Shown: positions 1 to 12,029 of the stretch, piece after piece
Layout: each line of letters opens with the position of its first letter
Numbering within the stretch: the stretch's first letter is position 1
Source of the DNA: Lepus europaeus
Taxonomy: Eukaryota; Chordata; Mammalia; Lagomorpha; Leporidae
Assembly (NCBI RefSeq): GCF_033115175.1
Contig: NC_084835.1
Coordinates: 29,159,858 to 29,223,857, forward strand
Direction: 5' to 3'
Length of the DNA: 64,000 bases
Program-made: the position numbers and the translations under genes
The notes under the pieces: generated by a model
Database searches by the model: none
Seen by the model: the letters and a program-made list of their open reading frames with translations, nothing else
What the model was told of the DNA's origin: nothing

Positions 1-1189
1 CTTGGCAACTCTGCCTGAACTTAAACCTCCCAGATGCCTTGGCTGTCCCAACCTGGTATTTGTACCTCTCCTGCATGTTTGAATACCAAGCTCAACTCCC
101 CAGCCTCTGCTTGTGTCATAGCAATGCTGGAAGGGATTAGGAATGTGCTGGCCCTGTCTAGACTGCCAGTTCCAAGGGGAAAGAGATGAGCCCTGTATTT
201 GGCATGCAACAACAATTCAATAAATTTTTAGTGGCAGACTTTAAGGGTAACATGAGCTTACAGCTGCCCAAGTGTGACTCAGGCAGAAGATTCCTGTTCT
301 CTTTTGGTTCCTCTATGGTGCTTTGTTCTCTCTCACCACTGGGCCTTTGTACATGCTTTACCCAAGTCTGAAACACTCTTTAATGACCACCTTTTAAAAT
401 CTAGTCTCCTGATTCCAAGCTTGGGTCGGGATATCTTGTTTTAAGCTCTCATAGCTCCATGTTCTTTCCCTTTGATGTACAAGTTCCCAAAGTGGGTACC
501 CTGGGTCTCTGGGAGATCCCCTGAGACCCTTGAAAGGAATCCACAAGGTTGGAACCACTCTCAAGTTACTAAGCATTAGGAAAACACAAGTCAAATCATA
601 GCGAATACTCAATGGACCCTCTGAAGATGAGTGAATCAAAGCCCCAGTGACAGATCCGAGGACCTCAGTGCGTGCCTCAGACAAATCCCATCTTGCCAGA
701 GGCAGCTTTTAGCTCTAAATGCCCTGCCTGGGAAGGGGCTGTGGAAGGGTCTCCTTTGGGTAGGAAGTGGGAAGCGGCAGCAGGGGCAACCCCTCCTCTG
801 GAACAAGGAGAAACCATCAGGCCCAACACGGTGCTAAACTGTTCAACTTCCCACTGGGCTCTGCGTTCCTCCTATTTCTCACAAAGCCATCTGGAAAGCA
901 TTAGGAAGGGGTCAGGCTGGTTTGGAAAATGTTTAGGTAACGCTGGACATGGGAGGTGGGGCTGGAAACCTGTGCAGAAGAGCATGACCCCTGCTGGAGT
1001 TCATGGTCATGGCCGGACTGCCGCTCCCACTCCTGCCCTGCCCTGCCCATCAGGAGCCCTTGGCTCCACCTTCACCCCTCAGAGACCCTGTTCCAGACTT
1101 GCTGTGGTGAGCAGAGAGCCGTCCACATCTCCCAGTTATCCATCTCCCATAGCCTCTCTCAACTCTAACCACAAAGGCCACCCAGGCCC
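1..1189. other. Intergenic, nothing recognised
   Basis: No gene and no repeat family identified. The open frames in it are short and have no recognisable protein features. Confidence 0.6.
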
Positions 1190-1450
1190 CGCTCCATGGA
1201 TAATAATGATAATAGAAGTAACAGGAACCCATACATCATTATCTCCTATCTAGTGAGCCCTCATGTACCAGGTAAGGAATTAACACACACACTCTCATTT
1301 TCCCCTGGAATAAGCCCTCAGATCTTAAATACTCAAGTTCCCATTCCACAGGCAAGCAAACTGAGGAGCTAAAAGTTGAGTTGACTCCCCCATGGTCATA
1401 AAGCCGAAATTCAAAGCAGAATGATCGGACTCCGAGTTGTCTCCGTAACC
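1190..1450 (-). repeat. MIR-type SINE
   Basis: Antisense MIR signature: an ATAATAATGATAATAG start, then a form of the conserved segment 'cccatttcacaggcaagcaaactgag', then a diverged 'ggtcataaagc...aaattcaaa' stretch. Confidence 0.6.
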
Positions 1451-3089
1451 TCTCCACACCAATATTCCAGGAAGACAAAACCAGGCTGGAAGCTAATTCC
1501 TCTTCTCCCAAATCAAAGAGGCCCAGAAGTTTGAGATGGGGGGGAGGTTCCTCCCTGTGGCACCTGGTTGCCTGTGATGACGAGCTGCTAGTCGGTAAAA
1601 TTGAGTTTCCTCTCCCTTCAGCTGTAGGTCCCAAATCAAATCTAGTTTTCAAATTAAATTTCCAACACTCTCCCGGTGAGTTAACACAATGGGAGCAGCT
1701 ACAATAAAAATAAAAACCCATTTCCTTAGCCCAGCCTAGCCCCTGAAAGAGAGCAGTCCTTCAGAATAAAGACATGTTAATGTTATTTTTTCTTTAAAGA
1801 AAAAAAAAGCACCACTTCTTTCACATGGTAATATCGCTGAGAAATCCTGGGTTAATGTTCAACTCTGGGTGTGTAGCAGAGACCAGCCCAGCCTAGCAGC
1901 TCAGCAGAGCAGAGAGTGAAGAGGCCAGTCAAGGGGCCTCCTGCTCAGGCTCCGAGTCAGAAGACTCAAGACTCCTCGGTGGCATTCAAGGAGGGGACAA
2001 ACTGGAACCTCAGGGACAGACCAGCCAACTTTACACAGTTGTTCTCTGGGTCAAAACCCCGGCTGAGCCTCCTGGGACTCCCGGTGCCTGGCCAGCCCCC
2101 ACTGAGATTCGCTGGGTGAAATACAAAGAAAAATACGAACTATCTGAATCCAAATTTCCATGTTGAAATGATATTTTTGGTATTTTGTGTTAAATAAGAT
2201 GCATTATTAATATCATCTCACCCATTTCTGCTTGTTTTTAATAGGCTACTGAAACCTGTAAGGATCCATGGCGCTGGCATTATTTTTTCACTTGACAGCC
2301 CTGTCCTGGCTGCAGGGCATAGTCACCCAGGGGCCAGCCCTGGACAAGGCCACACCTGGATTTCTGTCCTCCATCCCCTCATGCCCAGCCAGCACCACTG
2401 ATAACCCCGCCTTCGTACTCTTTGGAGCTTGCCCCTCCCTTGCTCCAGAGTTCTGCAGGGCGCTCCAACCCAGGTCACCCAAGCCACCCTTCCCAGCCTT
2501 CGAGGCCACCCTGGTGGATTCCCTGGCCCCTGGCCCGACCTCAGGAAGGGAACCCTGGCAGCTGTCTCCATCCTCCTTTCATCCCTTCCCCCTTCCTGGC
2601 ACCCAGGGCCTCAGACAGAGAACAGCCCCTCCCGGATGCGGCCCCAACTCTTACAGGTCTTTGCCTTCAGAAGTTTGCAAGTAATTGTTCCTTCCCCTCC
2701 TCTTTAATGAGCTCCTGGCTCCTGGGGTGCAGGAAACATGAGCCCAGACTTGCCCCTCTGTCTGGAGCCAGTTGCTGCCTGGCCACACCCTCCTCACCCC
2801 AGTGCTAATGCCCAACAGGTGTGGGCCCATGAGCCCAGCCTGAGCCCTGAGCTGCACACCTGTCAGGCATTGCCATGGGGCAGGGCCACGGGGAGGGCAT
2901 GTTCCATGCTCCTGTGGGTTCTCCCCTGGAGCTGCTCTGAGAGGACCCACCTCCCCGCCTACGCTTCCAGAAGCCAGGCTTGTCTTCCCCAGGAGCCTCT
3001 CCCAGCGCCAGGATCCTGTTCACCAGCCCACCACGGCCCAGCTCTCTCTCAGGAATTCCAGGAGCGCTTGCTGTGGACCACAAGGAACT
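1451..3089. other. Intergenic, nothing recognised
   Basis: C-rich over 2320-3000, which produces many open frames on both strands. No splice-bounded conserved protein was recognised. Confidence 0.55.
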
Positions 3090-3245
3090 TGCTTGTGCAA
3101 GGCCTTTGGTATTCACCAAGCACTTTCATCTGTGGCGTTTAGCCCATGCAGCAATCCCACGTGACAAGAATCATTTCCGGTTCACAGAGGAAGAAACCAA
3201 GGAGGCTCCCAGAGACAGAGGGACTTGTTCAGCTGGGCTCTGAGG
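3090..3245 (-). repeat. MIR-type SINE fragment
   Basis: Antisense MIR core with a 'ttcacagaggaagaaacc' form, preceded by a 'caccaagcactttcatctgtgg' type segment. Confidence 0.5.
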
Positions 3246-3329
3246 CTACCAAACTAGCAGGCCAGTTAGGGTTGTAAGAAGAGCGGCGATGGACAAGAGG
3301 GTGCCTTTCAGCTTTTCCACTGCAAGGTC

Positions 3330-3425
3330 TGTGTCTCTGAAAGCCTCTTAATCCCTGTGTGCCTCAGTTTCCTTGTTTGGGAAAGGGACTAGTTAGCTCG
3401 AAGTTGTGAGCAATTAGTTGGTACA
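3330..3425 (+). repeat. MIR-type SINE fragment
   Basis: Sense MIR core 'gtgcctcagtttccttgttt' with flanking weakly similar sequence. It abuts an old C repeat. Confidence 0.5.
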
Positions 3426-3439
3426 GGAATGTCCCTTTT

Positions 3440-3680
3440 GAAAAGTTTTTGTTTGCTTGAAAGTGGGAGAGTGTACTCCCATGTGTCAATTCCCCAAATG
3501 CTCAAAATCGTTGAGATGGCCAGGATAAAGCCAGGAGCCAGGAACCCGGGTCTACCACATGAGTAACAAGGACCCAGCTACTAGAGCCATCACTGTGGCC
3601 CCCCCAGGGTGCTCAGCAGAGGGGAGCTGGACCTCCAACCCAGGTACTCAGTGTCTTTAACTGCTGCGGCGAATGCCCAC
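3440..3680 (-). repeat. Old C repeat (lagomorph CSINE)
   Basis: Diverged antisense C repeat: 'gaaagtgggagagtg', 'tccccaaatgctcaaaa', 'aagccaggagccaggaac' and a worn head region ending near 'gcggcgaatgccc'. Confidence 0.65.
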
Positions 3681-4500
3681 CCCAAGAAGGGCACTTGGAG
3701 TGCCTACAGGTGCCGAGAAATAAGTGCTCTATCAACAGCAGCTGCTGGAGTGCGGAGTTCCCCTGTGGCGTTCACGCTGCTGTGAGAAATGCATTCTGGT
3801 CATTCTCGGCCTCTAGGCCAAGTCTCTTGTGATGGCTGTGCTGAAGACAGAAGGGCCTGGGGGACACAGGTGTTCAGCTGAATGTTGTATCCCCTCAGAA
3901 CTCCTGTGCGAACGCCTGAATGTGAGGATGTCTGGGGCCAGGGCTTCGGTGAAGTGACTGGGGTTGGATGGCGTCCTGTGAATGGGGCCCTCTTAGCGGG
4001 ATTCATGCTCTTAGGAGACCAGAAAGCTTACTCTGTCCTCCACTACTTCCCCCCAGGTGAGGGTACAGGGAGCACCTGGCCATCTGAGAGCCGGGCAGAG
4101 AGCTTGCCAGGAGAAAGCCGCCCGTGCCGGCCCTGCGGTCTCAGGCCTCCGGGACTGTGAGGAGGTATGTACGGTGCGAGCCACTCGGCGGGGGGCGTTT
4201 TGCTATGGCAGCCGGGGCAGACAGTCAGGGGTCGCTCTGCTCTTGCTCCTTGTTTAGATAAGCCCCCAAAGAGAGGACAACGGGCTTCCCCAGCTACACG
4301 TGAACCACCAAAACACAGCATTCCTCCGCATGAGGAATGATTAAGGCAGAAAATGGTCTTCACACCACCATTCTTGGATCCCTTACCAAGAACAAACCGG
4401 GTCCAATAAGAGAAGCAAGTCCCAGGGGCCCGTCGCCCAGGACATGGGCCATACAGGGTGCTCCACCCGGAGCCTTCATGCCTCACGAAGTCCAGACCAT
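3681..4500. other. Intergenic, nothing recognised
   Basis: No gene or confident repeat. It precedes an L1 fragment. Confidence 0.5.
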
Positions 4501-5115
4501 GCTTTAAAAAACAACCACCACAGAATTCCTCTTCCTTATTCCAAAAAATAATAGCTTGCATTGTAGAAAATATGTTCAAGTACAAAGAAAAAGTGGCACG
4601 TCATTCCTCCTACCCAGAGCCGCTGCTACGTGGTGCATGCCCTTACCACCGCCCCATATTTTTAAGGCCTTTATGAAGAGCAAAACCTTCTTTAACATTC
4701 TTTTTATCTCTAAACTCAGGCTGCCTATACCCTTCTGTGGCCTGCCTTTCCTCTCAATATTAGATGAGAATTGTTTTCCCTTGTCATTAAAATTCTTTGT
4801 AAACCACATTTTAAGGGCAGAATAATACCTTATCATCTGGGTGCACCATAACCATTTCCCTATTGTCAGACATGGAGGTTGTTTCTCATATTGCACTACC
4901 ATAAATAATACTGCAATCAGCATGTCGCTCCATAAAGTTTTATTCACCCACCTAGCCCTGATGACTTCCTTATGATGGATGCCTGCAAACAGGATGGCTG
5001 GGAGTGACTACATGAGCCATTCGTGATCCATCCTGACAGACCTATGTTGGAGAATACTTCTCTCACCATCTGCTCACCAGCACTGAGTAGTGTTTCTTTT
5101 TAATTTTTTGATAAT
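4501..5115 (-). repeat. L1 LINE fragment (ORF2 3' end)
   Basis: The minus strand encodes a decayed end of L1 ORF2 with a Tyr-Tyr-Ser-Ala-Leu-Lys motif, the counterpart of the usual Glu-Tyr-Tyr-Ser-Ala. The plus strand reads as the antisense of the L1 segment with 'ggcagaataatacctta'. An ancient copy, not functional. Confidence 0.65.
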
Positions 5116-5236
5116 GTACGATAATACCATACCAATGAGGAAAACCTGGTGCTTGAATTTTGATCATCTGGCTTTGGGAAAAAAAAAATGCTTCATGAAC
5201 TCAGCATCTGAGAAAATTACACACTGGTGTTTTTTG

Positions 5237-5521
5237 GGGTTTTTTGAAGATTGATTTATTTATTTGAAAGGCAGAGTTAGGAGAGACAGAGAGCGTCCAT
5301 TCTCTATGGCTGGCTGCAGTGGCTGGGGCTATGCCAGGAGCCCAGAGCTGCTTCCGGGTGCTCCACGTGGGTATCAGGGCCCAAGCACTTGGGCCATCCT
5401 CCACTGCTTTCCCAGGCACATGAGCAGGGAGCTGGATCAGCTGAGACTCAAAGCAGCGCCCACACGGGATACTGACACTGCAGGCAGTGCCTTAAACAGC
5501 TATGCCACAGTGCTGTCCCCA
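5237..5521 (-). repeat. C repeat (CSINE)
   Basis: Complete antisense copy from 'tttatttgaaaggcagagtta' through 'cccaagcacttgggccatc' to the head 'gccacagtgctgtcccc'. Confidence 0.85.
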
Positions 5522-6085
5522 GGCATTTGTTTTTAAGAAATGCTATGTTACTCTGTTGATCCTCAGTTTGTGACACTAACTTGTGGCTAACAAAATAAAT
5601 AAAGCAAAATTTTGAATAATCCAGCTTTATAGAAAAGTTCAGCAAAAGCAGAGACAAAATCCTATTTTATTGCTTGGCTCTTTGTCATCTGCTCTTAATA
5701 TGAGAAACCACATTTGTTCTTTATCCCTGTGAAATCATGTTATTCCCAGCCATGTAGATAGGGAAACTGAGAAGGGGTTTGTAATTGATCTAGAACACTG
5801 GAGCAGTAGTTGGTACAGCCAGGAATAGAACCCACATGTGCTCCAGGTCAAACACTACCACCCTTGGCTGCAGTTCCAATGAATAGCTGGGAATAAAGGT
5901 GGACTCTCTAAAGGTCAGCTCTTTAGTATAAAAGATAAAATGAGCCCCATACAATCTGCTTATTTTGCTAAATTCTTTGGAACTAACGTGTTAGAAAATT
6001 CTGTTCACAGCTAAAAACAAAACATTCCGTATTCTAGAGTTGTGATTTATGCTAAAGTACCTGGGGAAGCAGCAGAACATGACCC
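5522..6085. other. Intergenic, nothing recognised
   Basis: AT-rich; possibly a worn MIR near 5740-5880 (gggaaactgag, gaatagaacccac). No gene. Confidence 0.4.
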
Positions 6086-6089
6086 ATAT

Positions 6090-6213
6090 ATTTGGGGCCC
6101 TGCCATTCAAGTGAAGACTTGGATGGGGTTCCGGGCTCGTGGCTCCAGCCTGGCCCAGTCCCAGCCATTGTGACCATCTCTCTCTAACTTTGCCTTGCAA
6201 ATAAATAAATCTT
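6090..6213 (+). repeat. 5'-truncated C repeat
   Basis: 3' half of a sense copy: 'ggctccagcctggcccagtc', 'tctctctctaactttgcctt', 'gcaaataaataaatctt'. Confidence 0.75.
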
Positions 6214-6247
6214 ACATATGTGTGAGTGTGTATGTGTGTGTGTGTAT
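6214..6247 (+). repeat. (TG)n microsatellite
   Basis: Interrupted TG run directly after the C-repeat tail, a common place for microsatellite growth. Confidence 0.85.
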
Positions 6248-6899
6248 TGCCAAAACAAAAAGGGAAGAAGAAAAAGGCAACAAAAACCAATGCAAAATGA
6301 CAACTATATAAAAGAAATAAAAAAGATAAACAGCTCGCAGTATGACAATGACCATAATCATCATCATGAATCTCCCCCCGGCTTCCTGTCCCTTGGCTGC
6401 TGGCAATGGTCTGAATTTTGTGGCTGGTTGGCACCATTCCTCAAGAACCACTGCTCAGTGGCCCATCTGTTTGCCTAAATATTGGTGGTCCCCTGCTCTT
6501 CCAGGTCAGAAATCTAAAGGCACCAAGCCCCCTGGGTCAATGAGTCATCTTTTGATCCTCCTGCAACCCCAGGCTTGTGAAGTCCTGACTCTGACTTAGA
6601 CTCTGTTGGTCCTAGACTCTGTATTCAGTCAGCACTTTTGCACACACAACTAGAGAGTGGGTTCTGTCCTAGGGACACAGGAAATAAACTCCTTGAAAGT
6701 CCCCAGCTAGACTGGGAAGCTGGCCTAGAAGACAGCTCCTGTTCCACCCTAGGGAATGAAGTGTATGATAACAAATTGCCAAGCTGTTGAGGAATCCTGG
6801 ACCCTGAAAGCTAAAATAGGTTCCAACTTTAGGCATGAAGGTTGCCCTTAATTAACAGATCCCTTTCCAGTGTTTTCCAAAGCTCAGTTTATTTCAGAG

Positions 6900-6935
6900 G
6901 CCAAAACACACACTAGCACACATACACACACACAA
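6900..6935 (+). repeat. Interrupted (CA)n microsatellite
   Basis: Repeated ACACAC units separated by short interruptions. Confidence 0.75.
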
Positions 6936-6969
6936 AGGAGGTGGAGCAGAGGGTTGTGGGGAGAAACAC

Positions 6970-7595
6970 TTCAAGGTGGAGAATTCCCATCTGCTGGTTC
7001 ACTCCCCCAAATGCCTGAAACAGTCAGGGCTGGGCCAGGCTGAAGCCAGGAGCTGGGAACTCAATCCACTCTCCCCTATGGGTGGCAGAAGCAAAGCACT
7101 TAAGAATTCACCTCTGGCCGGCACCATGGCTCAACAGGCTAATCCTCCGCCTTGCGGCGCCGGCACACCTGGTTCTAGTCCCGGTTGGGGCGCTGGATTC
7201 TGTCCCGGTTGCCCCTCTTCCAGGCCAGCTCTCTGCTATGGCCCGGGAAGGCAGTGGAGGATGGCCCAAGTGCTTGGGTCCTGTACCCCATGGGAGACCA
7301 GGAGAAGCACCTGGCTCCTGCCTTCGGATCAGCGCGGTGTGCCGGCTACAGCGAGCCAGCTGCGGCAGCCATTGGAGGGTGAACCAACGGCAAAGGAAGA
7401 CCTTTCTCTCTCTTTCTCACTGTCCACTCTGTCAAAAAAAAAAAAAAAAAAAGAATTCACCTCTGTCTTACAGGGTTCACATTAGTAGGAAACTGGCATT
7501 AGGAGTGGAGCCAGGATTCGAACCCGGGCACTCCAATGTAGGATGCAGGCATCTTAACCACTAGTTAACCAATAAGTCAAACCCCTGCCCCTTGC
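6970..7595 (-). repeat. Old C repeat split by a younger one
   Basis: Antisense copy in two parts (about 6970-7115 and 7465-7595). The left part has 'ctggttcactcccccaaatg' and the right part has 'ggattcgaacccgggcactc'. A younger sense copy is inserted between them. Confidence 0.75.
7116..7450 (+). repeat. Young C repeat (CSINE2-type) with target-site duplication
   Basis: Full sense copy from GGCCGGCACCATGGC to a poly(A) run. Exact 14-bp duplications AAGAATTCACCTCT flank it at 7102-7115 and 7451-7464. The duplicated bases belong to the older C repeat, which dates the order of insertion. Confidence 0.95.
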
Positions 7596-8279
7596 CAAGG
7601 TTTCATGAGGGGTGACTGCAAACATCCCAGTCGTTACCTTGATTTCAACATCACAAATACAACTTTCAATTATTTCAGAAAATTAATTTTCTTCGTAGAA
7701 AAATTACGGCAAGAAAGTAATCACATTCAAGGAATTCTGCCACTTACAGATAATGACTGTGATGCAGTGTTGTCTTTTTCTTGTACACATGATTCATTTT
7801 ACCCCTTCATTTCCTTTATGAAATAGGACATCTGGTCTGAGTGCACACAGACGACAACCCTTGGATACCAGCAAGCCAGGTACTGTAATGCTCCTTCAGT
7901 ATCACGTTTATAGGATTAGCTATACGTTTTCCACTAGTTTTAGTGCAAAGTCAATAATGCATGACATGGTAAGAGAAATACTTTCAAACAATTTCCCTAA
8001 AAAGCAAAGGAAGAAACTGTAGCTACTAGTTGTCTGTTACTGCATAGCACATTGCTTCACTACTCCTAGGGGTCACAAAACCAAGTCCTGGAAATAGTAT
8101 TACCTGCAAAGGACATCAGTTTGTGTGTCCAATCACCTTATTAAAATTCTCTCTCCCTTTCTGTTGCGCTAAGAACCCAGCATGAGATCTACCGTCATGA
8201 CACATTTATAAGCATCTAATACAGAAGGAATTGTTAACTTCAGGCACGATGCCCTATACCCGATCTCTAGAAGGTGTCT
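7596..8279. other. Intergenic, nothing recognised
   Basis: AT-rich sequence with no gene or confident repeat assignment. Confidence 0.45.
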
Positions 8280-8710
8280 GTTTTGGATAAATGAGACTTC
8301 ATACCTCTTGAACAGCAACTCTGCTTTTCTCCCTCTCCCCAGCGCTGGTCACTGCCGTTTAACTCTCTGAGCTACTTCACAGAAATGGAATCGCACAGTA
8401 CTTGTCTTTCTGTGATAGGCTTGTTTCACTTAACATAATGTCCCGTGTGTTGATCTACTCTGTTTCCTAAGACAGAGTTTCCTACTAAGGCTGGAGAGTA
8501 TTTCATTGTACGTAAAAGTATTTGCCACATGTTCTTTAATCTTCTATCTCCTGATGATCGTTCGAGTTGCTTCCACGTCTTGGCTTTGTGAATTACATGG
8601 TAATGAACATGAGAATGCGTGTATCCTGAAATCCTGACTTCAGTTGTTTTAGATAAATAGTAATGGTCTTGCTGGATTATATTATAAATCTAGGAATTGT
8701 GCCTCCAGAA
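8280..8710 (-). repeat. L1 LINE fragment (ORF2 3' end)
   Basis: The plus strand reads as antisense L1: 'acttaacataatgtcccg', 'ggctggagagtatttcatt' and 'gagttgcttccacgtcttgg'. Decayed. Confidence 0.75.
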
Positions 8711-9507
8711 GTCAGGCTTTAGATACCATATGTCCATCCCCACCTCCAAACTGTGCTCTTTGGACAATGAGTAGACCACTAGGCCAATCACATTCTCTTG
8801 CTGGGAACATGGTGTTCAAGCTGAGAGCCAAGGAGCAAGGTCACCCAGGGTGCAGATCCAGCACAGGTTTCCAAATGGCTATTTCAGCCTCACCTGACGA
8901 GCCTAGAAAAACAACTTTCCAGGACTCAATCCAAGCATAATGGATCTGAATATCCAATGGAGGGCCCTTAGGATCTGTATTTCATGAATTTCCTAGTCAA
9001 TTATGAAGTTCTGTCAAATTTGTAAACCACAGCAAAGGCAAATTCACAAATTCATGACCTGAGGTCCCCAGAGCCAACCAGATTCCTCCTTGGATTCCAG
9101 GAGACATCTCCACATTCTTCCCATGACTTTGCATCTTACTGTGTACCATAGCTGGGGCTGGCTTCTGCAACTGCAGTTGAATGATAGAGTCCACAACCCC
9201 TGGCACTGTAGCCACCTGCGGAGTCAATGGCTCTACAATCTCTGCTGTTCTAATGCTGCTCTATGGAGTGTGTTTCCTTGTGTGGCTCTCAGACATCCAA
9301 AAAGAGGGGTCCCCAAGAACATGACGCCTGATGGAGGAGTTTAAAATACCAAGCGATGGGGGGATCCTGTGCTCTCTCGGATGTGTTTCTGGCTTCATTG
9401 AATCTACCATTGATCTCAGGTGCTCATTCTAGTGAGAGGCAGTGAAGGTTGTATTTTCTCTTTTATGTGTATTTTGTGTATGTAATGGATGTAAGGATGG
9501 TTCTAGG
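8711..9507. other. Intergenic, nothing certain
   Basis: No gene. The stretch near 8880-8990 loosely resembles a MER5-type DNA transposon but is too worn to name. Confidence 0.35.
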
Positions 9508-9685
9508 CTAATGCTATCCAGTAGAATTTTCCATGGTAATGGAAAATCCTATAGCAGGCTATCATCTTGTGCTTATTACTACTGAGCCCTTGAAATGTCA
9601 CTAGTTCTAGGACCTGACTTTTAACTAATTTAAGTAGCCACACCTGGCTAACGGGTCTTGTTTTGGACAATGCACTGCTAGGGAT
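9508..9685 (+). mobile_element. hAT/Charlie-type non-autonomous DNA transposon fragment
   Basis: Shows the signature 'ctatccagtagaattttcc', 'gagcccttgaaatgtcacta', 'agtagccacacctggcta' and the closing 'gacaatgcactgctag', which mirrors the start. The exact family name is uncertain. Confidence 0.55.
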
Positions 9686-10149
9686 TTTACCTAATTATGT
9701 CTGCAGGGTGGAAAGCACAAGCTTAGTTTTCTAGGTTAGGAAACTTGAGACTCAGGGAACACTCACATGGTGGACGTCACCAAATGAGCCATGGAGAGGA
9801 TTCAGATCCACATTCAGCAAACGATACAACTGCTTCACAAACAGCACGCACACAGTGCGTGTGAGACTGAGATAGAGGATTACGTAAGACTGAACATCCC
9901 ATCTCTTGGGCATCAGCTCTGTTTTAGTTACAAGGCCAAAACAGAAAGGGAAGCCACGACGCAGGACACACACACTATCAATTCGGCCTAACCATGCCGA
10001 TGGGCCCGCCAACTGGCTTGGCGGGTGCCTCCAGCCATCCTGGCTCGACACGGGCCTTGCGGTGGGGCATGCTTTATTGCACGCTGAAAGCTCCAAGATA
10101 GCTCAGCCTCCAAGAACAAAAGTGATTGCAGGGTGAAGAGGGAAGGGGG
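9686..10149. other. Intergenic, nothing recognised
   Basis: No gene or repeat named. It leads into the orphan CpG island. Confidence 0.4.
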
Positions 10150-10855
10150 CCAAGAGGCGGGGCTGCCCATTTCCCAGGGTGGGCGGCACGTCGAACAAGC
10201 CACATCCAGGCCTTTAAAACACCGCTCGGCTGGGAAGACGGCCCCCGCTGCCGCCTCCGCTCACCGCGCCCCGGGAAAACTCCATTCCGAACAGTTACGG
10301 TCAGCCATTTAAATCACATTACGCTGTAAGTGGATATACAAATTGTCAGCCCTAATGAAATTTAGGAGGAAGCAGTGGGAGAGGTGAAAACACTTAGGAC
10401 TGGTTTCTTGGTTTTCGAGACCCGGATTCAAGCTGCTCTCTGGGAACGCGCTTGGCGTGCGGTGTTGCTGCCAGCGTCTGGAGGCGAGGAGGGGAGTTCA
10501 GGCCGCATCTTCTGCCCCGGTTCCCTCAGGAACTGCACCGCGAACTTGGCCTCCATCTAGCCAGTGAGCTCCTGGCGGAAGGCGAGAGGGTCTTACCCAT
10601 TTCTGGCTCCCGCCGCCCGCGGAAGGACTTGTCACAGGCACTGAGAGGTGCGAGATGAAAGGCACGCAGCCCCCACGCACGGCCTACGTCACCAGCGTCA
10701 GAGGCGGTCCCCAGAAAGGAAGTCGACCTCTGCCCCGGAAGTACTTCCGCCAACGCCCAGGAACTGCTTCCGCCAACGCCCAGGGAGGCCGGAGGGGCAG
10801 CGGAGTTAGACTCCGCCCTCCTTCCGCCTCGGCAAACACAGGCTCGTGAGACGAT
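10150..10855. promoter_or_regulatory. Orphan CpG island with CRE and ETS motifs
   Basis: An isolated GC- and CpG-rich block in an otherwise ordinary flank, about 8 kb beyond the WNT5A poly(A) site. It has a GC box (GGCGGGGC near 10156), a CRE half-site TACGTCA (10685-10691), and a perfect 14-bp palindrome CGGAAGTACTTCCG (10736-10749) made of two opposed ETS/GABP sites. An 18-bp unit, CTTCCGCCAACGCCCAGG, is repeated at 10744-10761 and 10767-10784, and another CTTCCGCC occurs near 10820. This is typical of a CpG-island promoter, but no coding exon was found beside it. A noncoding RNA promoter or enhancer is possible. Confidence 0.55.
10744..10784 (+). repeat. Tandem 18-bp repeat carrying ETS sites
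   Basis: Two exact copies of CTTCCGCCAACGCCCAGG start 23 bp apart within the orphan CpG island. Each begins with an inverted ETS core (TTCC). Confidence 0.85.
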
Positions 10856-10964
10856 GCGCCAGGCAGTTGGACTAACCGATGCTGGCTAATAATTTATCAG
10901 GCTTCTTGATCCAGGGCAGAAGGAGACTTGGCCGAAGTGAGGGCTTGCAGATTAAGAGAATCGT

Positions 10965-11160
10965 GTCATAGCTACCGTTTGTTAGTGATGACGTCTGCCT
11001 GTCACTGCACAAACCCTGTGGAGGGTAATCCTCAGAAAACGCCTGCCCGGGGACTGGGGTTCGCCCCTTTCAGAGAGGAGCAAATGGAAGCTCACGAAGG
11101 TCGCGGAACTAGCCCAAGATCACGTAGGTCGTTTTGGTTGCAAAGCTGGTAGTTTTGCCC
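10965..11160 (-). repeat. MIR-type SINE
   Basis: Antisense MIR: 'ttcagagaggagcaaatgga', 'actagcccaagatcacgta'. It abuts the orphan CpG island. Confidence 0.6.
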
Positions 11161-11424
11161 GTCCGCGCACCCCTCCCCCCCTTTGCAGAGTGCCCCTGGA
11201 TGGCTTGGGAGGGATGTGGGTACGGTAACAGGAGGACATGCCAAAGAGCGGCCTTCCCTACGTGAAGTATCATTTGCATACATAAATGCATCATTTACAT
11301 TCTCTCTCTTCCCAAAGATAAGCTTTTGAGGTCCTATTTTCCACCTCCGTATAGCATCCATTTCCAGGGTCTTGAGATCACTGAAGAAATCCAACTCACT
11401 CCTGGGTTCCATCCAAACTCTTGT

Positions 11425-11530
11425 TCCTGTACCAGATGTTGAGGCCCAGAGAAGGCAAAGAATTTGCCCAAAGCCACACAGCAAAATGGTGGCCTGAGGT
11501 CGACTGGAATCCAGACAGTGCAAGGGCCTT
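11425..11530 (-). repeat. MIR-type SINE fragment
   Basis: Antisense MIR core: 'ggcccagagaaggcaaagaa', 'gcccaaagccacacagc'. Confidence 0.55.
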
Positions 11531-11799
11531 GGGGTCGGTCATGAAGCCTGGGTGGAGGATTCTCTTGGGCTGGTTCATCAAGGATAGAAACTTCATTGCT
11601 TGACACCCCCCAGGGTCTCCAATGGCATCAGCATATGAGAACTTACAGGAGGGACTCTGAGGTGGCCTCTGCTGGAAAAATAGGCCAACCGCTTCTGGGC
11701 CAGGAATCAAATGTCGGGTTTGTAGCATTCCGAACCCTCCATGTTTCTCTTCCCAGCACCCCTGAGGCATCACCACCTCGTGGAGGCAAGCCAAGGCTA

Positions 11800-12010
11800 A
11801 ACTCGTATAATCAGTCAGACCTGGCTTTGTGTCTTACTAGTTCTGTAGTTTAGAGGAAGATATTTAATCTTCTGGGGCATCTTTTTCCTTATCTTTTAAA
11901 ATGAGCAGAGTTATGCTTCCTTTTATCAGATGCCATGAGATTAAGCAAAGTAAGTAAAAATACCCAGAAGCAAGCCCAGCAGGTGAAGTGCTTGGTAAAT
12001 GGAGGATAAT
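11800..12010 (+). repeat. MIR-type SINE
   Basis: Sense MIR: 'gacctggctttgtgtcttac', 'ttccttatcttttaaaatga', 'gtgaagtgcttggtaaatg'. Confidence 0.6.
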
Positions 12011-12029
12011 AAACCTGTGTTGTGGTTAC

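Noticed and set aside
7082-7564. A 160-codon open frame near 7.3 kb
   Set aside because: It is read through a C repeat. The same peptide appears at 43.7, 58.9 and 60.4 kb.
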